This document shows positions 28,765-34,893 of a stretch of 64,000 nt of DNA, piece after piece (positions within the stretch are counted from its first letter, which is position 1; each line of letters starts with the position of its first letter). The translations under genes and the position numbers were made by a program. The notes under the pieces were generated by a model. It ran no database searches. It had not been told where the DNA came from and saw only the letters and a list, made by a program, of their open reading frames with translations. This stretch comes from Bryobacterales bacterium (GTDB lineage: Bacteria; Acidobacteriota; Terriglobia; Bryobacterales; Bryobacteraceae). The stretch covers positions 92,801 to 156,800 of the forward strand of contig PNAJ01000133.1 in assembly GCA_003170295.1 (NCBI GenBank), given 5' to 3'.

Positions 28765-28876
28765 CGCGAAAAATGGGGACAGACTTCTCTGTCCCAGGCG
28801 CCACGATCTTCTTGAAAGGCCCGCCAAACCCCGACGCCGTGGACAGAGCTGTCTGTCCCCTTTTTTCGCCCCGTCC
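28765..28876 (-). repeat. 112-bp repeat element with terminal inverted repeats, copy A
   Basis: On the minus strand it runs GGACGGGGCGAAAA..GGGGACAG ... CTGTCCCCATTTTTCGCGG. The ends are inverted repeats (GCGAAAA-n-GGGGACAG against CTGTCCCC-n-TTTTTCGC). The copy at 38243-38360 has the same ends, a similar length and a shared internal GGCGCCTGGGACAGAG. No coding capacity of its own. Confidence 0.85.
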
Positions 28877-28922
28877 TCAATTCTGGACCCTTCCACAGAC
28901 TCGTGTCACAACCGCAATTCCC

Positions 28923-28988
28923 CCGCCGCTTGTGGCGCGCGCACTCGTGCGTGCCGCGTCGACACTCGTGTCGCCGCCCCGGGACCAT
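28923..28988 (+). repeat. 65-bp direct repeat flanking the PIG-L gene, left copy
   Basis: Identical to 29902-29966 except for one extra C. It contains two nested hairpins, GCAC-TC-GTGC and CGACAC-TC-GTGTCG. It ends 13 bases from the stop of the PIG-L gene. Confidence 0.9.
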
Positions 28989-29001
28989 CACAACCTCCGG
29001 T

Positions 29002-29865
29002 TCAATTCCGAAGCATAGGAAACAATTCCCGTATCCGAGCCTCACCCGGCTGCACCCCATACTCGCAAATCTCAAAAGCCTCGTAATACTTCGCCGCATT
29101 CCCTTTTTCCGAGCCGTACCACTTGACCAACGACGCCCTCACTCCCGCATTAATCGCCCGCGTTCGCGCCCTCTTGAGCCAAGCCTTGCGCTCCACTAGA
29201 TCCGCCGGAACCTCCGCGAGCCTGCCATCCACCCAAGGCAGCCATTCGTAAAACTGCGACACATGAGAATCAAGCGCGTCGATCTTCTTATCGATCACCG
29301 CATCGAGCGAGACCGCGATATCCGGCCGGAACGGATTAGGCCGCTGAAAGTTGTCTTCGTAATACAGAAAGACCGGATTCTTGCGCAGCGCCGGCACCTC
29401 CGGAATCAGGTGCGGCACCACCACCATGTAAGCGGCGTCCTGCACCAGCACCCCTGTGTAGCGATGGTCGGGATGATAATCGTTAGGGCGCGGCGCAAGC
29501 ACGATGTCGGCGTTCCATTGCCGGATCTGGCGGATAATCTGCTTCCGCACCTCCAGCGTGGGAAGAAGTTCGCCGTCATGATTATTCAGAACCTCGTACT
29601 CGATCCCCAAACGCCGTGCGGACTCCTTCGCCTCGGCCAGCCTGCGCGCGGCAAGCTCCGCCCCGTGCATGTTCTGATGACCGGCGTCGCCATTAGTGAC
29701 CGACACAAACTTGACCGCCGCTCCGGCAGCTTGAAACAGCGCAGCGGTTCCAGCCGCGCGAATATCGCAATCGTCGGGATGCGCCCCGAATGCAATCACC
29801 CGAATCATATTGTTGCTTTGCGCCAGGAGAACGCTCATGCTGGTCCAGAGTAGTAGAAATCTCAT
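29002..29865 (-). CDS. PIG-L/LmbE-family deacetylase, exported
   Basis: 287 residues from the ATG at 29865. A longer frame to 30042 reads through a repeat and is not credible. A signal-like leader (MRFLLLWTSMSVLLAQ) precedes IRVIAFGAHPDDCDIRAAG, with the zinc ligands His29 and Asp32, followed by SVTNGDAGH and the second metal region PRPNDYHPDHRY. PIG-L enzymes remove N-acetyl groups from N-acetylglucosamine conjugates or related small molecules. The gene is bracketed by a 65-base direct repeat on both sides. The substrate is unknown; a start at the internal Met20 would give a cytosolic enzyme. Confidence 0.9.
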   Translation of the reverse strand: MRFLLLWTSMSVLLAQSNNMIRVIAFGAHPDDCDIRAAGTAALFQAAGAAVKFVSVTNGDAGHQNMHGAELAARRLAEAKESARRLGIEYEVLNNHDGELLPTLEVRKQIIRQIRQWNADIVLAPRPNDYHPDHRYTGVLVQDAAYMVVVPHLIPEVPALRKNPVFLYYEDNFQRPNPFRPDIAVSLDAVIDKKIDALDSHVSQFYEWLPWVDGRLAEVPADLVERKAWLKRARTRAINAGVRASLVKWYGSEKGNAAKYYEAFEICEYGVQPGEARIRELFPMLRN

Positions 29866-29901
29866 CCAGCTATTGTCTATCCTGAGGAGGTCGCGTGAAA
29901 A

Positions 29902-29966
29902 CCGCCGCTTGTGGCGCGCGCACTCGTGCGTGCCGCGTCGACACTCGTGTCGCCGCCCGGGACCAT
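29902..29966 (+). repeat. 65-bp direct repeat flanking the PIG-L gene, right copy
   Basis: Same orientation and near-identical sequence to 28923-28988. It lies between the divergent PIG-L and IlvD/Edd genes, 36 bases from the PIG-L start, where promoters for both would be expected. Confidence 0.9.
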
Positions 29967-30001
29967 TGCGATCTCCCCACCGAGTGAGAAGAATATCCAT
30001 T

Positions 30002-31762
30002 ATGAATCCTGACAAACACCTCCGCAGTGAGATCTGGTTCAACGACCGCGAAGACCCCGGCGAAACCGCCGTCTATATCGAGCGCTTTACCAACTACGGA
30101 ATCACCAGAGACGAACTCCAGTCCGCGCGGCCCATCATCGGAATCGCGCAGACCGGCAGCGATCTCTCGCCCTGCAACCGCCATCACGTGCAGCTCGCGT
30201 CCCGCGTCAAAGACGGCATTCGCGACGCGGGCGGCATCCCTTTCGAGTTTCCGGTTCATCCCATCCAGGAAACCTGTCGCCGCCCGACCGCGGCACTCGA
30301 CCGCAACCTGGCCTATCTCGGACTGGTTGAGATTCTCTGCGGCTATCCGTTCGATGGCGTTGTCCTTACCACGGGTTGCGATAAAACCACGCCCGCATGC
30401 CTGATGGCCGCGGCGACCGTGAACTTTCCGGCGATCGTCCTCTCCGGCGGCCCGATGCTCGATAGCTATATCGACGGCAAACTTGCAGGCTCAGGTTCCG
30501 TGCTCTGGGAAGCCCGGCGGCTAGTCGCGGAGGGACGGATCGACGTAACGGAACTGGTGGATCGCGTAGTGCGCACCATTCCCAGCGCGGGACACTGCAA
30601 CACCATGGGCACCGCGCTTTCGATGAACTCGCTGGCTGAGGCGTTAGGAATGTCGCTGCCAGGTTGCGCGACCATTCCCGCTCCTTACGCCGAACGCGCC
30701 AAAATGGCCTATGAAACCGGGAAGCGTATCGTCGAGATGGTGCGCGAGGATCTGACGCCCAGTCGCATCCTGACCCGAGCCGCCTTTGAAAACGCAATCG
30801 TCGTGAATTCGGCGATCGGCGGATCGACCAATTGTCCTCCGCACATCACGGCAATCGCGAGGCATGTTGGGGTTGAAGTAAGCATTCAGGATTGGGAAGA
30901 AATCGGTCATCACGTGCATCTGTTAGTGAACGTGGCGCCGGCCGGTGCGTTCCTGGGCGAGGGATATCACCGCGCGGGAGGAGTCCCCGCAGTCGTCGGC
31001 GAACTGATGCAGGCGGGAAAAATCCGCGAGGACGCGCTGACGGTCACCGGAAAAACCATCGGCGAGAATTGCCGCGATTCCCGCAGCCTGGATCACAACG
31101 TCATCAAGACCTACGCCAAACCTCTCAAGGAAAACGCCGGATTGCTAGTTGTTTCCGGCAATCTGTTCGACTCGGCGCTGATAAAAACTTCGGTCATCAG
31201 CGACGATTTCCGCCGCCGCTATTTGTCCGATGATTGCTTCACCGCGTGCGCCATCGTTTTCAACGGCCCTGAAGATTACCGCCGCCGCATCGAAGACCCT
31301 GCGCTGAACATCGATGAAACCTGCATGCTGGTGGTGCGCGGAGCGGGTCCCATCGGCTATCCGGGCTCGGCCGAAGTTGTGAATATGACGCCCCCAGGCT
31401 ATTTACTAAAAGCCGGCGTGAGAATGCTGCCCTGCATGGGCGACGGCCGCCAAAGCGGCACCTCAGAAAGTCCGTCGATCCTCAACGCGTCGCCCGAAGC
31501 GGCCGCGGGCGGGAACTTGGCGATCTTGCAGACGGGCGATCGCATCAAGGTCGATCTCCGGCGTCGACGCGTCGATGTGCTTCTTACGGACGAAGAAATT
31601 CGCCGCCGCAGGGAGTCGCTCCCGCCGGTTGAATTGCGCAACGACTCTCCCTGGCAGGAACTTTACCGGACGCATACGGGTCAGCTCGAAAGTGGCGCTT
31701 GTCTCGATTTTGCGGTGAAATACCACGATTTGGCGAAAGTAGTTCCCCGGCACTCTCATTAG
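30002..31762 (+). CDS. IlvD/Edd-family sugar-acid dehydratase (L-arabinonate/D-xylonate type)
   Basis: 586 residues from the ATG at 30002; upstream codons in frame come from a repeat. Three cysteines placed for an Fe-S cluster are visible: Cys58 (GSDLSPCNRHH), Cys126 (VLTTGCDKTTPACL) and Cys199 (SAGHCNTMGTA). This spacing matches the [2Fe-2S] sugar-acid dehydratases such as L-arabinonate dehydratase better than the branched-chain amino-acid enzyme IlvD. The reaction is removal of water from an aldonic acid to give a 2-keto-3-deoxy acid. An enolase-superfamily gene follows after 82 bases, so both probably serve sugar-acid breakdown. The exact sugar is not decided. Confidence 0.92.
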   Translation: MNPDKHLRSEIWFNDREDPGETAVYIERFTNYGITRDELQSARPIIGIAQTGSDLSPCNRHHVQLASRVKDGIRDAGGIPFEFPVHPIQETCRRPTAALDRNLAYLGLVEILCGYPFDGVVLTTGCDKTTPACLMAAATVNFPAIVLSGGPMLDSYIDGKLAGSGSVLWEARRLVAEGRIDVTELVDRVVRTIPSAGHCNTMGTALSMNSLAEALGMSLPGCATIPAPYAERAKMAYETGKRIVEMVREDLTPSRILTRAAFENAIVVNSAIGGSTNCPPHITAIARHVGVEVSIQDWEEIGHHVHLLVNVAPAGAFLGEGYHRAGGVPAVVGELMQAGKIREDALTVTGKTIGENCRDSRSLDHNVIKTYAKPLKENAGLLVVSGNLFDSALIKTSVISDDFRRRYLSDDCFTACAIVFNGPEDYRRRIEDPALNIDETCMLVVRGAGPIGYPGSAEVVNMTPPGYLLKAGVRMLPCMGDGRQSGTSESPSILNASPEAAAGGNLAILQTGDRIKVDLRRRRVDVLLTDEEIRRRRESLPPVELRNDSPWQELYRTHTGQLESGACLDFAVKYHDLAKVVPRHSH

Positions 31763-31769
31763 CGACGCA

Positions 31770-31824
31770 TAAAACGCCAAAAAACACTAAAAAAGTGCCT
31801 TGACGGAGCCTTAATTGACCATAA
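31770..31824 (+). repeat. TAAAACGCC...GACCATAA repeat, copy 1
   Basis: 55 bases starting seven bases after the stop of the IlvD/Edd gene. By eye about 48 of 55 bases match the reverse complement of 62556-62610, which lies at the end of the rhaI gene in the same relation to transcription. Confidence 0.8.
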
Positions 31825-31844
31825 AATGAGTCGGGAGACACCTA

Positions 31845-32999
31845 ATGAACAGAAGGCAACTTCTTTGCTCGGCCGCCGTTTTGCCCGCCGCCGCGCTTTC
31901 CGCCGCCACAGTCCAGCAAAAACAGATCAAGATCACCGGAATCGAAACCGACGTATTGAAGCGCCCGCCGGGCTCTCCTTACTACGATGCGATCCACACG
32001 TTTGGAACGGCCAGCGGATCGGTGGTGCTGCGCATTCGCACGGATGCGGGGATCACCGGGTGGGCCAGCAGCTCCTTCGGGACCGTCGCGGGCGGGCCAC
32101 GAGTCGTGCAAACGATTCTGGAAGAGGAAGTGAAGCCCGTACTGATCGGGAAGGACCCGGCGTTTCCCCGGCGCATTCGCGCGGACTTGTGGAAGGCGCT
32201 CGAATACCAGGGCGTGGGCGGCGCCACCCAGTTTGCCATCGCCGCCGTGGATATTGCAATTTGGGACATTCTGGGCAAGAGTGCGAACCTGCCGGTATAC
32301 AAAATGCTAGGAGCTTTTCGAGACCGCATTCCGGTCTATTCGATGTGCGGATGGTATTACGACAACGACGACGATCTCTCGCACTTGAAGCGCGCAATTA
32401 GCGAAGCCGTGGGACAGGGCTATCCGGCGGTGAAAATCAAGGTGGGGCGCGGCTCTCTCGACGACGATATCCGGCGGATCCGGCTCGCTCAGGAGGTCCT
32501 CGGCAAAGACCGGCGTCTGATGGTGGACGCCAACCAGGTTTTCAACCGCAACGAGGCTTTGCGCCGAGGCCGGGTGTACCAGCAGATGGGCTGTTTCTGG
32601 TACGAAGAGCCACTGCCGCCGCAGGATATGGAAGGCTATTCGGAACTGGCGCGTGAATTGGATATGCGAATCGCTACGGGTGAGAATCTGAACACCAAGT
32701 ATGCGTTTGCCGACCTGATCTCCCGCCGCGGCGCGGACGTGGTGCAGCCTGACAACCGGCGAGCGGGCGGGGTAACGGAATGGATGGAGATTGCGGCGAT
32801 CGCCGATGCCAACGGCCTTGAGCTCGCGAGCCACGGAGGCGGGGCGACCAATCTGAACATGCTGCTTGCGATGCCCAATGCCATTTACATGGAATCGAGC
32901 GGGCCTCAGAAAATCAAGAACGGCGAAGTGGCTGCGCCCGAAGAAGCGGGCATGAGCAGCGAGGTGTCCGAGGCGGAGATCAAGAAGTATAAAGTTTGA
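31845..32999 (+). CDS. Enolase-superfamily enzyme (mandelate racemase/muconate lactonizing type) with Tat-like leader
   Basis: 384 residues. The N-terminus MNRRQLLCSAAVLPAAALSA looks like a twin-arginine export signal. The (beta/alpha)7-beta barrel has Lys197/Lys199 (VKIKVG), metal ligands Asp228 (VDANQ), Glu254 (YEEPLPP) and Glu280 (TGENLN), then Asp303 (QPDNRRAGG) and the catalytic base His330 (LASHGGG). The Asp-His dyad with KxK places it near sugar-acid dehydratases or racemases of the MR subgroup. It follows the IlvD/Edd gene. The exact substrate (galactonate, rhamnonate, fuconate or other) cannot be read; an exported location would be unusual. Confidence 0.9.
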   Translation: MNRRQLLCSAAVLPAAALSAATVQQKQIKITGIETDVLKRPPGSPYYDAIHTFGTASGSVVLRIRTDAGITGWASSSFGTVAGGPRVVQTILEEEVKPVLIGKDPAFPRRIRADLWKALEYQGVGGATQFAIAAVDIAIWDILGKSANLPVYKMLGAFRDRIPVYSMCGWYYDNDDDLSHLKRAISEAVGQGYPAVKIKVGRGSLDDDIRRIRLAQEVLGKDRRLMVDANQVFNRNEALRRGRVYQQMGCFWYEEPLPPQDMEGYSELARELDMRIATGENLNTKYAFADLISRRGADVVQPDNRRAGGVTEWMEIAAIADANGLELASHGGGATNLNMLLAMPNAIYMESSGPQKIKNGEVAAPEEAGMSSEVSEAEIKKYKV

Positions 33000-33028
33000 T
33001 CCTGCCGTCTCGGTCTTTGAGCGGCGAT

Positions 33029-33261
33029 GCGGGTGGGTTACCAACCCGCAGCAGGCTGGCAGAGATCCCCAAAGGTGGGGCGGACCCCCTGGTCCGCGGC
33101 CGATCCCCGGATCGGCCCATTCGTTCGTCCGCACGCTTGGTTTTATTGGTCAAGAGCATGATCTGGAATCGCGCCTGGACCAGGGAGTCCGCTCCACTTG
33201 GTTTCCGAACGTCACTTCAATCAGAGTCTTTCAGCAGCCTGCGGCGGGTTGTCAACCCGCC
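33029..33261. repeat. Composite repeat region with nested inverted repeats
   Basis: Outer near-palindromes GCGGGTGGGTTACCAACCCGC (33029-33049) and GGCGGGTTGTCAACCCGCC (33243-33261) enclose inner inverted arms at 33069-33095 and 33177-33201 (CCAA.GTGG.GCGGAC.CCCTGGTCC). The core 33075-33164 is a second copy of the repeat at 20584-20656. The whole could fold as one long imperfect hairpin. No credible gene lies in 33000-33265. Confidence 0.8.
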
Positions 33262-33266
33262 TTTTC
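33243..33266 (+). terminator. Hairpin plus T-run, possible terminator on the plus strand
   Basis: GGCGGGTT-GTC-AACCCGCC forms an eight-pair GC-rich stem followed directly by TTTTCT. It could end transcription of the IlvD/enolase-superfamily operon, though it is about 240 bases downstream and is part of a repeat. Confidence 0.5.
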
Positions 33267-33997
33267 TACTCCACAACTTTGGCAGTCACCACCAGGATGA
33301 GAGGGCTCTCTCCATTGTTGACGTCCGATTTTCCAACCACCACTTTTTGCCCGTCGCGAATGTCGATTTCGGTGCTCAGCCCGGTCGTTTTGAAGTTCGG
33401 ATTCCCTTGCGCGTCCGACGTTCCGTTGGGCATTCGAATCTGGAGATTCAGGTTTTGAAGACTGACGATCTTCGGGGTGCCGTCCAACACCGACGCCCGG
33501 TTGTAGCGGAAGGTGTAGGTAGAATTCTTGATGGTGCCCTCGGCACTCGCGCCCTGGCCATTTGCGCCCTGTCCGTCGCGGCCGCGCAGCACGAACGATT
33601 CGAGCAATTGGTACCCTTTGTAAGCGAATACCCCATGCAATTGCTTCGCGGTCGAGGCCAGCGCATCCGGCAACTGATCGCCGGGTTGAGGTGAGGTCGA
33701 GATCAGATAGACGGTCAACTCGAAGTCGAGAGGAGCAACATCCAACTTTTTTACGGCTTCTTCAATCGTCGCGATCGTCTCGACTGTCCCGCGCACGGCG
33801 AGCACGTGCAAGTTTGCGTCGGATTCCATGCTCCAGTTGCCTCCGCCCACATAGTTGCGCAGCAGATTGTGGACCTGGCCCGCATTCGCATACCTGAGCT
33901 GAATCAATTTCCGCACCGTCTTAGGAGCCGCCTCGTCCTGCCCCCACGCCAGCAGTGACACCACTGCAAGTCCGCAGATCGTTTTCAAGATCTTCAT
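33266..33997 (-). CDS. Secreted secretin-N-like domain protein
   Basis: 243 residues from the ATG at 33997, supported by AAAGGAAAG upstream and an immediate signal peptide (KILKTICGLAVVSLLAWG). Residues 30-95 or so (KLIQLRYANAGQVHNLLRNY ... LHVLAVRGTVETIATIEEAVKKLD) match the short N1-type domain of type II/III secretins. The rest is beta-rich (TYTFRYNRASVLDGTPKIVS; IDIRDGQKVVVGKSD), but the pore-forming secretin core is missing. Its ATGA overlap with the anti-sigma gene ties it to the ECF operon, so it may be an envelope sensor or a regulated target. Function is inferred only. Confidence 0.8.
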   Translation of the reverse strand: MKILKTICGLAVVSLLAWGQDEAAPKTVRKLIQLRYANAGQVHNLLRNYVGGGNWSMESDANLHVLAVRGTVETIATIEEAVKKLDVAPLDFELTVYLISTSPQPGDQLPDALASTAKQLHGVFAYKGYQLLESFVLRGRDGQGANGQGASAEGTIKNSTYTFRYNRASVLDGTPKIVSLQNLNLQIRMPNGTSDAQGNPNFKTTGLSTEIDIRDGQKVVVGKSDVNNGESPLILVVTAKVVE

Positions 33998-34413
33998 TCG
34001 CTTCTTTCCTTTCGATCGACAATCCAATAAATCACGACGTCCGGATCGGACGTGAACATTTTCACTCGCAGCGGCTCCGTGGGTTCTCGCCTTCTCGTAT
34101 GTGGACGCCCATGTTTGACATGTGCGATCGGAGGCGGCAACTCGATTCTTGGAGCCGATACCGCCACATGCACAGGCGGCGCCGGAAACCTCTTTTCCGC
34201 GCTCATCGCCCATATTCCAACCGCCATCGCGATCACGGCCGCCGCGGCCAATGCCCATTCCCAGCGCATTCCCGGTCGAACTCGCATTTCACGAAGCGCC
34301 CGCGCGTTCAGCCGCAGGTCATTCTCCAGCCAACGGCACGCTTCGCACGATGCCAAATGCTCCGCTGCGTCTTCACCCATCCCAAGCTTGATTTCGCATT
34401 CCTGACATGTCAT
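33994..34413 (-). CDS. Transmembrane anti-sigma factor with zinc-finger (HC2) domain
   Basis: 139 residues. The N-terminal zinc motif Cys6...His19-x3-Cys23-x2-Cys26 (AAEHLASCEACRW) is the ZAS anti-sigma fold. A single membrane helix (about 51-69, WEWALAAAAVIAMAVGIWAM) and a periplasmic part rich in Pro/Arg follow. It overlaps the ECF sigma gene upstream (ATGA, 34410-34413) and the secretin-N-like gene downstream (33994-33997), so the three are translationally coupled. It is expected to hold the sigma factor at the membrane until an envelope signal arrives. Confidence 0.9.
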   Translation of the reverse strand: MTCQECEIKLGMGEDAAEHLASCEACRWLENDLRLNARALREMRVRPGMRWEWALAAAAVIAMAVGIWAMSAEKRFPAPPVHVAVSAPRIELPPPIAHVKHGRPHTRRREPTEPLRVKMFTSDPDVVIYWIVDRKERSE

Positions 34414-34868
34414 GAGTGTTTCCTCACATATTTCGCTAGTTTCACCCGCGCTACGCAGATCTGGCTCCGCACGGTCACTTCCTCGACCCCGAGAATCTTT
34501 GCGACTTCGTGTGTGGAGAGCCCTTCGATATCGCGCAGCACAATCGCGGCTCTTTCTCGTTCGCCGAGTGTTTGCAAGCCCTCAGCTAGAAGCCTCTTAC
34601 GCTCGTCGAGCGTGATCACGGCCAGCGCATCAGCCGAAGGATCGGCAGCGCGCTCATCCGGCTCGGCGACAATGATTCGTTTCCGATACCAGTCGTTGCA
34701 GACATTCACCGTCACCCGGTATAGCCAGGGCTTCGGGTCGCCTTGAATCTGCTTTTGTTTCTGAAAGTACTTGAGAAAGACTTCCTGCGAGGCATCCTGC
34801 GCATCTTCCACGCGCCCCAGCATCCGGTAAGCCACTCCGAACACCATGCGCTCATTTGCTTCAGTCAC
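34410..34868 (-). CDS. ECF-type RNA polymerase sigma factor
   Basis: 152 residues, GTG start with an in-frame stop directly upstream, so it cannot be longer. Region 2 is MVFGVAYRMLGRVEDAQDASQEVF. Region 4 is LGERERAAIVLRDIEGLSTHEVAKILGVEEVTVRSQICVARVKL with the helix-turn-helix. The N-terminal region-2 helix is slightly short compared with most ECF factors. It leads an operon with an anti-sigma factor and a secretin-N-like protein and follows pheT by 25 bases in the opposite reading sense of function. Autoregulation is likely by analogy; no matching promoter pair was identified. Confidence 0.93.
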   Translation of the reverse strand: MTEANERMVFGVAYRMLGRVEDAQDASQEVFLKYFQKQKQIQGDPKPWLYRVTVNVCNDWYRKRIIVAEPDERAADPSADALAVITLDERKRLLAEGLQTLGERERAAIVLRDIEGLSTHEVAKILGVEEVTVRSQICVARVKLAKYVRKHS

Positions 34869-34893
34869 TCACTAGAAGATACGCTGAACTGCC

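Noticed and set aside
28703-28804. 34-residue extension of the acetamidase
   Set aside because: The codons come from the GGGGACAG repeat element. The ATG at 28702 has a ribosome-binding site and a leader sequence.
28703-29001. tRNA or small RNA gene in the larger gaps (28703-29001, 20545-20834, 33000-33265, 60285-60508, 60662-60898)
   Set aside because: No cloverleaf, T-loop GGTTCGAAT or CCA-end pattern was found; the hairpins present belong to repeated elements.
29866-30042. 59-residue extension of the PIG-L protein, and the matching extension of the IlvD/Edd frame (29810-30001)
   Set aside because: Both are readings of the 65-bp repeat on opposite strands; each gene has a proper start with a normal N-terminus further in.
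33998-34258. 87-residue extension of the secretin-N-like protein
   Set aside because: It overlaps the anti-sigma gene, while the ATG at 33997 has a good ribosome-binding site and a signal peptide.
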